DNA from: Microlunatus elymi
GTDB lineage: Bacteria; Actinomycetota; Actinomycetes; Propionibacteriales; Propionibacteriaceae
Direction of reading: 5' to 3'
Assembly: GCF_007362775.1 (NCBI RefSeq)
Contig: NZ_CP041692.1
Coordinates: forward strand, 3,968,001-4,032,000
DNA: 64,000 bases
The translations under genes were made by a program, and so were the position numbers. The notes below the pieces were generated by a model that worked only from the letters and a program-made list of their open reading frames with translations, did no database searches and had not been told where the DNA came from. Of this stretch, positions 48,491 to 58,272 are shown piece after piece; within the stretch, counting starts at the first letter, position 1, and every line of letters starts with the position of its first letter.

Positions 48491-51265
48491 TCAGTGCGCA
48501 GCAGCGTGCCAGCTGTGGCCTACCCCGACGGAGACGTCCAGGGGGACGGCCAGATCGACGGCGTGGCCCATCTTCTCCCGGACCAGCGCCTCCAGCGCGT
48601 CGCGCTCCCCCACGGCGATCTCGAAGATCAACTCGTCGTGCACCTGCAGCAGCATCCGTGACTGCATGCCGGCATCTTCGATGGCTCGTTCGACGTCGAG
48701 CATGGCGATCTTGATGATGTCGGCGGCCGATCCCTGGATGGGCGCGTTCAACGCCATCCGCTCTGCCATCTCCCGGCGCTGCCGGTTGTCGCTGATCAGG
48801 TCGGGCAGGTAGCGGCGGCGGCCCAGGATCGTCTCGGTGTATTCGGTCCGGCGGGCGTCCTCGACCAGCGACCGCAGATAGTCCCGTACGCCGCCGAACC
48901 GCTCGAAGTATTCGTCCATCAGACCGCGCGCCTCGGACACGTCGATGTTGAGCTGCTGACTCAACCCGTACGCGCTCAGACCGTAGGCCAGGCCGTAGTT
49001 CATCGCCTTGATCTTGGCCCGCTGCCCCGGCGTCACCTCGTCGGCCGCGACCCCGAAGACTCGCGACGCGGTGACGGTGTGGAAATCGACGCCGGAGTTG
49101 AAAGCCTCGATCAAGCCGGCGTCGGAGGACTGGTCGGCCATGATCCGCATCTCGATCTGGCTGTAGTCCGCGCTCATCAAGGCGTCGTAGCCGGGGCCGA
49201 CCACAAATGCCTCCCGGATCCGGCGGCCCTCCTCGGTCCGGATCGGAATGTTCTGCAGGTTGGGGTCGGTGCTGGACAACCGGCCGGTGGCGGCGATCGT
49301 CTGCATGTAGGTGGTGTGAATGCGTCCGTCGTCGGAGATCGAAGCCAGCAGGCCTTCGACGGTCTGCTTCAGCCGGATCGCGTCGCGGTGAGCGAGCAGA
49401 TAGGCCAGGAACGGGTGCTCGGTCTTCTCGAACAGTCCCTGCAGGGCGTCGGCGTCGGTGGTGTAGCCGGTCCGAGTCCGCCGGGTCTTCGGCATCCCGA
49501 GCTCCTCGAACAGCACAACCTGGAGTTGTTTCGGCGAGCCGAGGTTGATCTCCTTGCCCAGCACGTCGTACGCGGCCTGCGCCGCGTCGGTGACCTTCGC
49601 CCCGAAATCGGACTCCAGCGACTGCAGATGATCAACGTCGACAGCGATGCCGGTCTGCTCCATCCGGGCCAGCGTCCGCTGCAGGGGCAACTCGACCTCC
49701 TGCAGCAACTTCGTCCCACCATGATCATCAATGGCGGTGTCCAACGCAGCAGCAAGATCAACAACGGCACGGGCCTGAACCATCGCGGCGTCGGCGGCGG
49801 CGCGTTGATCGGCACCGTCGTCGAAGTCCAACGCGAGTTGATCTTGGTTGCCGTCGGCGGCCTGGTCGGAGACGTCGATCTTGAGCTCGCGTTTGAGGTA
49901 GCGGACAGTCAGATCGTCGAGCTGATAGCTGCGCTGATCCGGCCGTACCAGGTAGGCGGCCAACTGGGTGTCGGAGACCAGCCCCTGCAACTGCCAACCG
50001 CGGGACCAGATCGCCAGCATCGGGCCCTTGGCGTCGTGAATCACCTTCTGCCGTTGAACATCGGTCAACCAGTCGGCCAGGGCCTGTTCGTCCTCCGGCA
50101 CCAGATCGACGGTGGACAGGTAGCAGGCCGCGCCGTCACCGGCGGCCAATCCGACCGCGGTCAGGTCACCGGCGCCTGCTGCCCAATGCCCGAGCGGCGC
50201 CACCCCGACGCGGCCGACGCCGGCGTGCTCGGTCAGCCACTCGCCCAGTTGCCCGTCCTCCAGCAGGGTGCCGGCAACCTCGAACCCGCCCTCGGGCTCG
50301 GCGTCGTGTGCGGGCAGTGTTTCGAGCAGCCGGTCCCGGAGCACCCGGAACTCCAGCCCGTCGAAGAGTTGGTGGACCGCCTCCCGATTCCAGTCCTTGC
50401 GGAGCAGGTCGGGGACGGTGATGGGCAGGTCGAGGTCGCAGACCAGCGCGTTGATCTGCCGGTTCAGCTTGACGTCGGCGATCCGCTCCCGGAACGCGTC
50501 GCCCGCCTTGCCCTTGATCTCGCCGGCGCGGGTGATCAGATTCTCCAGGCCGTCGTAGGTGGTCAGCCACTTCGCGGCGGTCTTCGGGCCGACCCCGGGG
50601 ATGCCCGGAAGGTTGTCGCTGGTCTCGCCGACCAGCGCGGCCAGCTCGGGATAGCGCGCCGGCGCGACCAGATACCTCTCCTCGACCGTGGTGGGCGTCA
50701 TCCGGGCCAGGTCGGAGACGCCCTTGCGCGGGTAGAGCACGGTGGTCTTCTCGTCGACCAGTTGGAACGAGTCCCGGTCGCCGGTGCAGATCAGCACCTC
50801 GAGATCCTCGGCCCCGGCCTGCTTGGTCAGGGTGCCGATGATGTCGTCGGCCTCGAAACCGTCCTTCTCGACGTAGACGATGTTGAGTGCGTCCAGGACT
50901 TCCTTGATCAGCGCGACCTGACCCTTGAACTCGTCTGGCGACTTGGAGCGATTGGCCTTGTACTCCGCGTACGCCTCGGTCCGGAACGTCTTCCGGGACA
51001 CGTCGAACGCGACCCCGACGTGGGTCGGCTGCTCGTCCCGCAGCACGTTGATCAGCATCGAGGTGAAGCCGAAGACCGCGTTGGTGTGCTGGCCGGTCTG
51101 GGTGGAGAAATTCTCCACCGGCAGGGCGAAGAAGGCACGGTAGGCCACCGAGTGGCCGTCGATCAGCAGCAGCCGCGGCTTGCTCGGATCCGGGCCCGGG
51201 GCGGCAGCCTTCTTCGCCGCTGCCTTACGGGCGGCGGCTCGTACGGTTTGAGTCTGGGTCGGCAC
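48491..51265 (-). CDS. polA: DNA polymerase I
   Basis: A 924-residue family A polymerase. The 5'-3' nuclease (residues about 30-300) has LLIDGHSVAYRAFFAL, CTGDRDSFQLV and GIPGVGPKTAAKWL. The middle 3'-5' exonuclease domain lacks the acidic DxE residues, as usual in actinobacteria, so no proofreading is expected. The polymerase part has SADYSQIEMRI, YGLAYGLSAYGL and the catalytic QVHDELIFEI. GTG 51265 is chosen: TAGAGT ends seven nt before it. The start region carries an Ala/Lys-rich stretch (RAAARKAAAKKAAAP). An earlier start at 51301 would overlap the HhH gene. Confidence 0.97.
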   Translation of the reverse strand: MPTQTQTVRAAARKAAAKKAAAPGPDPSKPRLLLIDGHSVAYRAFFALPVENFSTQTGQHTNAVFGFTSMLINVLRDEQPTHVGVAFDVSRKTFRTEAYAEYKANRSKSPDEFKGQVALIKEVLDALNIVYVEKDGFEADDIIGTLTKQAGAEDLEVLICTGDRDSFQLVDEKTTVLYPRKGVSDLARMTPTTVEERYLVAPARYPELAALVGETSDNLPGIPGVGPKTAAKWLTTYDGLENLITRAGEIKGKAGDAFRERIADVKLNRQINALVCDLDLPITVPDLLRKDWNREAVHQLFDGLEFRVLRDRLLETLPAHDAEPEGGFEVAGTLLEDGQLGEWLTEHAGVGRVGVAPLGHWAAGAGDLTAVGLAAGDGAACYLSTVDLVPEDEQALADWLTDVQRQKVIHDAKGPMLAIWSRGWQLQGLVSDTQLAAYLVRPDQRSYQLDDLTVRYLKRELKIDVSDQAADGNQDQLALDFDDGADQRAAADAAMVQARAVVDLAAALDTAIDDHGGTKLLQEVELPLQRTLARMEQTGIAVDVDHLQSLESDFGAKVTDAAQAAYDVLGKEINLGSPKQLQVVLFEELGMPKTRRTRTGYTTDADALQGLFEKTEHPFLAYLLAHRDAIRLKQTVEGLLASISDDGRIHTTYMQTIAATGRLSSTDPNLQNIPIRTEEGRRIREAFVVGPGYDALMSADYSQIEMRIMADQSSDAGLIEAFNSGVDFHTVTASRVFGVAADEVTPGQRAKIKAMNYGLAYGLSAYGLSQQLNIDVSEARGLMDEYFERFGGVRDYLRSLVEDARRTEYTETILGRRRYLPDLISDNRQRREMAERMALNAPIQGSAADIIKIAMLDVERAIEDAGMQSRMLLQVHDELIFEIAVGERDALEALVREKMGHAVDLAVPLDVSVGVGHSWHAAAH

Positions 51266-51272
51266 GGGTCCG

Positions 51273-51278
51273 ACTCTA
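51273..51278 (-). promoter_or_regulatory. -10 box of polA (leaderless)
   Basis: TAGAGT on the minus strand, seven nucleotides before GTG 51265; it overlaps the stop codon of the HhH gene. Confidence 0.55.
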
Positions 51279-51497
51279 GACGGCCCCACCGACATCGCCA
51301 CCGGCCCGGGCCTGGTTCAACAGTCGGATCGCGCGCGGTCCGACTCCGTGCAGGGACAACAGTTCATCGAGGTCCGCAGGCAGGTCCGCCAGCGTTCGGT
51401 AGCCGGCGTTGATCAGTGCCCCGGCCGCCGGTCGACCGATCCTTATCCCGTCGAACGCCGGTCCCGGATCGCGGACGGGATGCCTTTCCTCGGCCAT
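51276..51497 (-). CDS. Small helix-hairpin-helix DNA-binding protein
   Basis: A 73-residue protein with IGRPAAGALINAGYRTLADL and LLSLHGVGPRAIRLLNQA, an HhH pair like the RNA polymerase alpha C-terminal domain or DNA-ligase HhH. ATG 51497 has GGAGGAG four to eight bases upstream. Likely binds DNA without enzymatic role. It lies just before polA on the same strand, so a repair link is possible but unproven. Confidence 0.8.
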   Translation of the reverse strand: MAEERHPVRDPGPAFDGIRIGRPAAGALINAGYRTLADLPADLDELLSLHGVGPRAIRLLNQARAGGDVGGAV

Positions 51498-51564
51498 CGA
51501 TCTCCTCCTTCGCCGCTTGACCGACCGCTCGGCCGATCTGTCCGTCAGCGTACGGAAAGACACT

Positions 51565-51570
51565 TAGGGT
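51565..51570 (+). promoter_or_regulatory. -10 box of the thioesterase gene (leaderless)
   Basis: TAGGGT, six nucleotides before ATG 51577. Confidence 0.5.
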
Positions 51571-51576
51571 GTGCAC

Positions 51577-52008
51577 ATGGTTGACGCTGCCCCGACGCCC
51601 GATGCCACCAATCTTCCGGACTGGGTTCGAGACATGCCGAGCGCGCTGGACCAGGCGATGGGGATGGAGTTGCTCGAGGTCACGCCCGAGCGGGTGGTCG
51701 GGCGGATGCCGGTCGCGGGCAACACCCAACCGATCGGGCTGTGGCACGGCGGCGCGTCCTGCGTGATGGCCGAAACGCTGGCCTCGTACGGAGCGGTGGC
51801 GCACGCACGACCGGACAAGTTCGCCGTCGGCATCGACATCAACGCCACCCATCATCGGTCGGTCCGGTCCGGCCACGTCACCGGCATCGCGACCGCGCTC
51901 AAGCTCGGTCGCACGGTGGCGATGTACGAGATCGTGCTGGTCGACGACCACGGCAACCGGGTCTGCACCGCACGACTGACCTGTCAACTGGTCGCCGCGC
52001 CGAAGTAG
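51577..52008 (+). CDS. PaaI-type hotdog thioesterase
   Basis: A 143-residue hotdog-fold acyl-CoA thioesterase. TPERVVGRMPVAGNTQPIG, LWHGGASCVMAETLASYGA (the HGG catalytic loop with acidic residue) and GIDINATHHRSVRSGHVTG match YdiI/MenI and PaaI proteins. It could hydrolyse 1,4-dihydroxynaphthoyl-CoA in menaquinone synthesis or another aryl-CoA; the context does not decide. The earlier GTG at 51571 is less likely, given the leaderless box. Confidence 0.88.
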   Translation: MVDAAPTPDATNLPDWVRDMPSALDQAMGMELLEVTPERVVGRMPVAGNTQPIGLWHGGASCVMAETLASYGAVAHARPDKFAVGIDINATHHRSVRSGHVTGIATALKLGRTVAMYEIVLVDDHGNRVCTARLTCQLVAAPK

Positions 52009-52244
52009 TACCGAGTCATCCGACAACCGAAGTCACGGACCACGCCGAGACCGCACCGGCCAACGTCGCGCCGACCGACGAGGGCAGGGAGCAGATCCAC
52101 GCTGCACGATGCGGAGGCTGGTCTCGGGATCAGCTGACAAGCTCAGGTTGTGGCAAACGATGGCTTATTCGGATGCAGTAGTTGAGTATGGGTTTTGATC
52201 ATGGTCGATCCATTGGGGTGGGATCCAGTCGGGTCCCGCGTGGC

Positions 52245-52267
52245 GGCCCTTCGACAAGCTCAGGGCC
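52245..52267. repeat. REP-like palindrome
   Basis: GGCCCT-TCGACAAGCTC-AGGGCC, same core as at 26905, one base different in the loop. Confidence 0.8.
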
Positions 52268-52303
52268 CCTCCGTCGAGTCCCTGCCTAACGACGCGCCTT
52301 ACT

Positions 52304-52325
52304 GCCTTTCGACGAGCTCAGGGCC
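52304..52325. repeat. REP-like palindrome
   Basis: GCCTTTCGACGAGCTCAGGG and following CC; second copy 37 bp after the previous one, in the same orientation. Confidence 0.7.
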
Positions 52326-52381
52326 TTGTTGCGGTTTGTGCGGGAACGGTCGGTTCGGCAGCGCGGTGGGGCGGGCGGATC

Positions 52382-52387
52382 TACGCT
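52382..52387 (+). promoter_or_regulatory. -10 box of the methyltransferase gene (leaderless)
   Basis: TACGCT, six nucleotides before ATG 52394. Confidence 0.45.
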
Positions 52388-52393
52388 GCCGGC

Positions 52394-53257
52394 ATGGGGT
52401 TCAACGTGGCGGCCGAGCTGTACGGGCGGTTCATGGGCCGCTACTCCGAGCCGCTGTCCGCGCTGTTCAGCAACTACGCCGGGATTGCGCCGGGTCAGCG
52501 GGTGCTCGACGTCGGCTGCGGACCGGGCGCGTTGACCGCACGGCTGGCCGAGATCCTCGGACCCCAGCAGGTGACGGCCATCGACCCGTCGCCGCCGTTC
52601 GTCGAAGCGACCAGCACGCGCTGTCCCGGCGTCGAGGTCAGGCAGGGCGTCGCCGAACAACTCCCCTACCCGGACGCGACCTTCGATGCGGCGCTGGCCC
52701 AACTGGTCGTGCACTTCATGCGCGACCCGGTCGCCGGACTGCGGGAGATGAGTCGGGTCACCCGGCCGGGCGGAGTGATCGCGGCCTGCGTCTGGGATCA
52801 CGCCGGCGGGCACGGACCGGTCTCGACCTTCTGGGAGGTCGTGCACGAGCTCGACCCGAACGCCGGCGACGAATCCCAGCTTGCCGGCGTCCGTGAAGGT
52901 GAACTCGTCCGGTTGTTCACCGACGCCGGGATCACCGACGTCACCGACGACCGGCTCACCGTACGAGTGCAGTACCGCGACTTCGACGAGTGGTGGGAGC
53001 CGTACACCCTGGGCGTCGGTCCGGTCGGCGACTACCTGGGCGGCATCTCCGAAGCGGATCAGGAACAGATCCGACGCGAATGCGCACGCCGACTCCCCGA
53101 CACGAGTTTCGTCGTGACCGCCGAGGCGTGGGCGGCCCGTGGCTCAGGTCTCGGCGTTCTTGGCCCAGACGAAGCAGTAGAAACCGAAGCAGGCCAGCCC
53201 AGCGGCGAGCACGGTCAGCAGCACCGGCCCGGCGGGTTGGTCGCGGACCAGCCGTAG
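52394..53257 (+). CDS. Class I SAM-dependent methyltransferase
   Basis: A 287-residue frame. SAM motif I is VLDVGCGPGALTARLAEIL (residues about 37-55), motif II AIDPSPP, then PYPDATFDAALAQLVVHFM and VTRPGGVIAACVWD. The family normally ends near AWAARG (about residue 250). Here no stop follows and translation runs another 37 residues antisense to the DUF1206 gene (53144-53257). The true end is therefore abnormal; the enzyme core is intact. Substrate unknown. Confidence 0.85.
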   Translation: MGFNVAAELYGRFMGRYSEPLSALFSNYAGIAPGQRVLDVGCGPGALTARLAEILGPQQVTAIDPSPPFVEATSTRCPGVEVRQGVAEQLPYPDATFDAALAQLVVHFMRDPVAGLREMSRVTRPGGVIAACVWDHAGGHGPVSTFWEVVHELDPNAGDESQLAGVREGELVRLFTDAGITDVTDDRLTVRVQYRDFDEWWEPYTLGVGPVGDYLGGISEADQEQIRRECARRLPDTSFVVTAEAWAARGSGLGVLGPDEAVETEAGQPSGEHGQQHRPGGLVADQP

Positions 53258-54001
53258 CGCCTCGTCCAGACCGCCGGCTCGCTTCGGGTCGTACGTCAGC
53301 GCCGCCCAGCCGAACAAGCCGCCGACCAACACCAGCGAGATCCCCTTGGCGATGTAGCCGACCACCCCGAGCCCGATCGCGGGTGCTGCGGTCGACCCGC
53401 GCAGATCCTCGGTGAAAGTCATCCGAGCGCCCTTGATCACCTGGTTGACGCCGACGGCGAGGATCGCCAGGCCGATCGCGGCCACCAAATACCGGCCGAA
53501 TGGGTGGGCCATCAGCTGTCCGGTCATCGTCTCCTCGTGTTGCGATCCGCCGGAACTGCCGGAGCCGCCGACGAATCGGAAGGCGCTGATCCCGAGCGCG
53601 AGGTAGACGATCGCACGGCCGGCCGAGGCGAACCGTTTGACGGTACGACGTTTCGGATCGTGTTGCTGGGCCACTCGGCCGTGCCCCAGCAGCGCCTCGA
53701 ATCCCTGCCACGGCACCAACGCCAGCAGGCCGACACCGAGCACGATCAACACCACCGGACCCACCGGGGTACTGGCGATGGCACGCAACGCACCCTGTTC
53801 GGACGGCTGGCCGCCGCCGCTCCAGGCGACCTGCAGCGCGATGCCCGCCACAAGCAGGTGCACCACCCCGTACGCACACAAGCCGAGCGCGACCAGCCAC
53901 CGATAACCGCGGGTCCGGCGGATCCGCTGATTCAGCGCCTCAGCGGTGTCTCGGGCATCGTCGGCAGCGTCCTTGGCAGTGTCCTCGACCTCGGAACCCA
54001 T
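53144..54001 (-). CDS. DUF1206 membrane protein
   Basis: A 285-residue protein with six helices in three similar pairs (WLVALGLCAYGVVHLLVAGI, AIVYLALGISAFRFV, GYIAKGISLVLVGGLFGW), the DUF1206 layout. A charged 30-residue start precedes them. The function is unknown. Its last 114 bp overlap the end of the methyltransferase frame on the other strand. Confidence 0.88.
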   Translation of the reverse strand: MGSEVEDTAKDAADDARDTAEALNQRIRRTRGYRWLVALGLCAYGVVHLLVAGIALQVAWSGGGQPSEQGALRAIASTPVGPVVLIVLGVGLLALVPWQGFEALLGHGRVAQQHDPKRRTVKRFASAGRAIVYLALGISAFRFVGGSGSSGGSQHEETMTGQLMAHPFGRYLVAAIGLAILAVGVNQVIKGARMTFTEDLRGSTAAPAIGLGVVGYIAKGISLVLVGGLFGWAALTYDPKRAGGLDEALRLVRDQPAGPVLLTVLAAGLACFGFYCFVWAKNAET

Positions 54002-54042
54002 CGGACCTCCCGTCGTACCAGTCGGCTGTCCGGGGCTGGTGA

Positions 54043-54750
54043 TCAGTCCTCGCCCAGATACGCCTTGCGGACGCCCTCGTCGGCGAGCAATGCGCGGCCG
54101 CTGTTGTGCAGGGTGATCATCCCGGTCTCCAAAACGTACCCGTAATCGGCCAGCGACAACGCTGCCTGCGCATTCTGCTCCACCAGCAGGATGGTCACGC
54201 CCTCGGACTGCAACTCGGCGATCGTGGTCATGATCCGCTGCATCATCAGCGGAGACAGCCCCATCGACGGTTCGTCCAACATCAACAACCGGGGATGACT
54301 GAGCAGCGCCCGGCCGATCGCCAGCATCTGCTGCTCACCGCCGGAGAACAGGCCGGCCGGCTGGCTGCGCCGGTCGTGCAGGACCGGGAAGAGCTCGTAC
54401 GCCCGCTGCAGATCCTTGGCGATGCCGCCCTTGTCCTTGCGGGCGAAGGCACCCAACCGCAGATTGTCCTCCACCGTCAGCCGGGGAAAGATCCGCCGTC
54501 CCTCCGGCGAATGAGCCAACCCGAGGCTGACGATCTGGTGCGCCGGGGTGGTGTCGATCCGCCGTCCGTCGAACCAGATCTCGCCGGCCTCCGGGCGAAG
54601 CAGCCCGGAGATGGTCTTCAGCGTGGTCGTCTTGCCGGCGCCGTTGGTGCCGAGCAGAGTGACGATCTGTCCCTCCTCGACGGTGAAGCTGATCCCCTTC
54701 ACCGCGCGGACCCGGCCATAGGCCACCTGCAGATCCTTGACCTCAAGCAT
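54043..54750 (-). CDS. livF: Branched-chain amino acid ABC transporter ATPase LivF
   Basis: A 235-residue ATPase: Walker A LLGTNGAGKTTTLKTISGLL, signature LFSGGEQQMLAIGRAL, Walker B LLMLDEPSMGLSP and switch His region LVEQNAQAAL. LivF is marked by GLAHSPEGRRIFPRLTVEDNL. ATG 54750 is chosen: the family start MLEVKDLQVAYG is exact, and the longer frame to 54825 is only livG read in another frame. It overlaps the livG stop by eight bases. Confidence 0.95.
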   Translation of the reverse strand: MLEVKDLQVAYGRVRAVKGISFTVEEGQIVTLLGTNGAGKTTTLKTISGLLRPEAGEIWFDGRRIDTTPAHQIVSLGLAHSPEGRRIFPRLTVEDNLRLGAFARKDKGGIAKDLQRAYELFPVLHDRRSQPAGLFSGGEQQMLAIGRALLSHPRLLMLDEPSMGLSPLMMQRIMTTIAELQSEGVTILLVEQNAQAALSLADYGYVLETGMITLHNSGRALLADEGVRKAYLGED

Positions 54751-55621
54751 CGTGGCCGCCCTTCGATTCAGGTCCTTTGACAAGCTCAGGACCCTTGTCC
54801 TGCAAGGCTTCTTCGGCTTCGGCACCGGTGCCGATGTAGGCCTCGATCACGCGCGGATCGGACTGCACCTCGGCCGGGGTGCCGAGCACCAGCGGACGGC
54901 CCTGCACCAGGCAGAGCACCCGGTCGCACAACGTGAAGATGAAGCGCATGTCGTGCTCGATGGTGACCACCGCGAGCCCGGAGTCCCTGATCTTGAAGAT
55001 CAACTCCTCGGCCTGCCTGGTCTCCTGCGGGTTCATCCCGGCGGTCGGCTCGTCCAACAGCAGCAGCTGCGGATCTGTGGCCAGTGCGCGTGCGATCTCC
55101 AACCGACGTTGATCACCGTACGGAAGATTCCTGGCCAGATTGCCGGAGACCTTGGTCAACCCGACGAAGTCCAGCAACTCGGCCGACTTCTCCCTGGTCT
55201 CCCGTTCCTCCCGGCGGAATTTCGGCCCGCGGATGATCGAGGTGAACGGGCCGGAGGTGGTCCGGCAGTAGCGGCCCACCATCACGTTCTCCAACGCGGT
55301 CATGTTGGCGAACAACCGGATGTTCTGGAAGGTACGGGCCATCCCGGCCTGCACCACCTTGCGGGGTTTGGGTGCCAACACCGATCCGTTGAACAGCACC
55401 TGCCCACTGGTCGGCTTGTAGAGGCCGGTCAAACAGTTGAAGAAGGTCGTCTTGCCGGCCCCGTTCGGCCCGATCAGACCGACGATCTCCCCCGGATGGA
55501 CGTCAAGATCAACAGAGTCGACCGCCACCAGGCCGCCGAACCGCATCGTCACCCCGGTTGCCCGCAGCAGCGGTTCGGCGCTTTCGGACCGTGGTTCGGT
55601 GATCTGGTGGGTCGCCGTCAT
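54743..55621 (-). CDS. livG: Branched-chain amino acid ABC transporter ATPase LivG
   Basis: A 292-residue ATPase: Walker A LIGPNGAGKTTFFNCLTGLY, signature NLPYGDQRRLEIARALA, Walker B LLLLDEPTAGMNPQET, His in VTIEHDMRFIF. The normal end is EAYIGTGAEA. After it comes a tail of about 20 residues with GPELVKGP, encoded by an inserted REP-like palindrome at 54771-54793. Starts four bases inside livM (GTGA/ATGA type overlap). Confidence 0.95.
   Translation of the reverse strand: MTATHQITEPRSESAEPLLRATGVTMRFGGLVAVDSVDLDVHPGEIVGLIGPNGAGKTTFFNCLTGLYKPTSGQVLFNGSVLAPKPRKVVQAGMARTFQNIRLFANMTALENVMVGRYCRTTSGPFTSIIRGPKFRREERETREKSAELLDFVGLTKVSGNLARNLPYGDQRRLEIARALATDPQLLLLDEPTAGMNPQETRQAEELIFKIRDSGLAVVTIEHDMRFIFTLCDRVLCLVQGRPLVLGTPAEVQSDPRVIEAYIGTGAEAEEALQDKGPELVKGPESKGGHDA
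54771..54793. repeat. REP-like palindrome inside livG
   Basis: GGTCCT-TTGACAAGCTC-AGGACC. On the minus strand it is read in frame as part of the LivG tail. Arm bases differ from the GGCCCT/AGGGCC copies but stay paired. Confidence 0.8.
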
Positions 55622-57335
55622 CGCAGCGCCTCCTGCGACTTGTCGATGCGGTCCGCGGCGATCTCTTCTTCCTCGATCCGATCGGCCAATTCTTCATCCT
55701 CGGCATGGAATTCCAGTTGTCGGCGTTCGCTGGCGATCAAGCCCTCCGGCCGGAACCGCATCATGATCACCAGCAGCAGCCCGAAGATCATCAACCGATA
55801 CTCGTTCACGAACCGCAACTTCTCCGGCATCATCCGCAGCAGCGTCGCGCCGATCAGCACACCGAGCACGGTGCCCATGCCGCCGAGTACGACCGCGGCC
55901 AGCAGGAACGCCGACTCCAGGAAGATGTACTGATCCGGTGTCACCGAGATGTCGTGATGGGCCTTGATCGAGCCGGTGACACCGGCCAGGAAGGCCCCGC
56001 TGGCAAAGGCGAAGAGCTTCAAACCGAAGGTGTTCACGCCCATCGCCTCGGCCGCCTTCTCGTCCTCCCGGATCGCTACCCAGCCGCGGCCGATCCGTGA
56101 GTTGTTGAGCCGGACGAAGATCGCGATGATGGCCGCCAGCAGCACCAGCAGCAGGAAGTAGTAGTTGCCGTACATGCCGATCTCGACGCCGAAGATCGTG
56201 TGCGTGTCGTCGAAATCGAAGTTGCCGATCTTGAGCCCGGGCACGCCGGGGATGCCGTTCGATCCGTGGGTCAGATCCGGTCCGTCGGTGCCGTCCAAGT
56301 TGATCATGGCCAGCCGGAAGATCTCACCGAAGGCCAGCGTGATGATCGCCAGATAGTCACCGGACACCCGTAACGTCGGCGATCCGATGATCAAGCCGAG
56401 GGTGGCCGACACGCAGCCGCTGATCAGCATCACCACCAGGAAGGGCGGATGCCAGCCGATGGTGGCGAAGGCGGAATTGGACATCATCGCCGCCACGAAC
56501 GCACCCGCACCCAGGAAGGCGATGTAACCCAGGTCCAGCAGGCCGGCCAGACCAACCACGATGTTCAGCCCCATCGCGGTGGCGGCGAAGATCAACACCT
56601 GGGTGGCGATCGACATGTTCGCCTGCTGGCCGCCCTGGGTGAAGGGGAAGAGGAAGGCGACGATGAAGGCCGACAACACCAACACCTTGCGATGGGCCCG
56701 GGAGACCGCGGTCAGCCAACCCATCACGCCCGTCCTGATCAAGGTGGCGACCACCGCCCCGGCGTAGACGCCGAAGACGACGAACGTGCCCGGATCGCTT
56801 TGGTCCAACGCGTAGTAGGCGGCGAACAACACCACCAGCATGATCACCGCAATCGCCAGGATCGCCAGCCAGGCAGGAGTTTTCGCCGTTGCCAGGTTCG
56901 GCTGGGTCTCGGTGATCATGAACCGGGTGGCGACGAAGGCGAGCAGCGCTGCCGCCGTGGCAACCCAGCCGCCATACATGATGTTGATGGTGCCACCGAG
57001 CTCGACCGCGATCGCCAGGTCGACAACCACCATCGCGATCAGGCTGCCGGTGGCCGCGGCCCGGGCGCCGGCGATCCAGCCGATCCGCAACCGACCTACG
57101 CCGCGAGGAAACACCCGGGACAAGATCACCAAGCCGGCGATGCACAACCCGAGGCCGAGCGCGATGAACTGGGTGAACGACGGACCGCCGAGATAGCTGA
57201 CGTTGTCCAGCGCCTCGGCACCGTACGCCCAGGGCAGGTAGGCAGAGCCGGCCAGTACGATTCCTGCCGCCGCGGCGGTGACCTTGGCCGCGGACTCGTA
57301 CCGCCGGGTCAGCTCGACCGGAATTCCAGGGATGA

Positions 57336-57339
<4 letters not shown>
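55618..57339 (-). CDS. livM: Branched-chain amino acid ABC transporter permease LivM, extended
   Basis: A 573-residue permease. The core LivM domain is residues about 235-535: NIVVGLAGLLDLGYIAFLGAGAF, SPTLRVSGDYLAIITLAFGEI, and the EAA loop GWVAIREDEKAAEAMGVNT. The first 230 residues add five or six helices (LAGSAYLPWAYGAEAL, QFIALGLGLCIAGLVIL, AWLAILAIAVIMLVVLFAAYY in part), absent from E. coli LivM of about 425 residues. The C-terminal tail is acidic. Overlaps livG and livH by four bases. Confidence 0.94.
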
Positions 57340-58265
<926 letters not shown>

Positions 58266-58272
58266 TCGCTGG

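Larger units (their letters stand above)
52009..52381. other. Gap with two REP-like palindromes
   Basis: About 370 bp with no gene recognised between the thioesterase and methyltransferase genes. It has two REP-like elements about 37 bp apart (52245 and 52304) and TGAGCTTGTCAGCTGATCC near 52130 (minus-strand view), a partial further copy. Confidence 0.5.

Noticed and set aside
52201-52896. Alternative frame over the methyltransferase gene
   Set aside because: Arg/Gly-rich shadow frame; the SAM motifs are in the frame starting at 52394.
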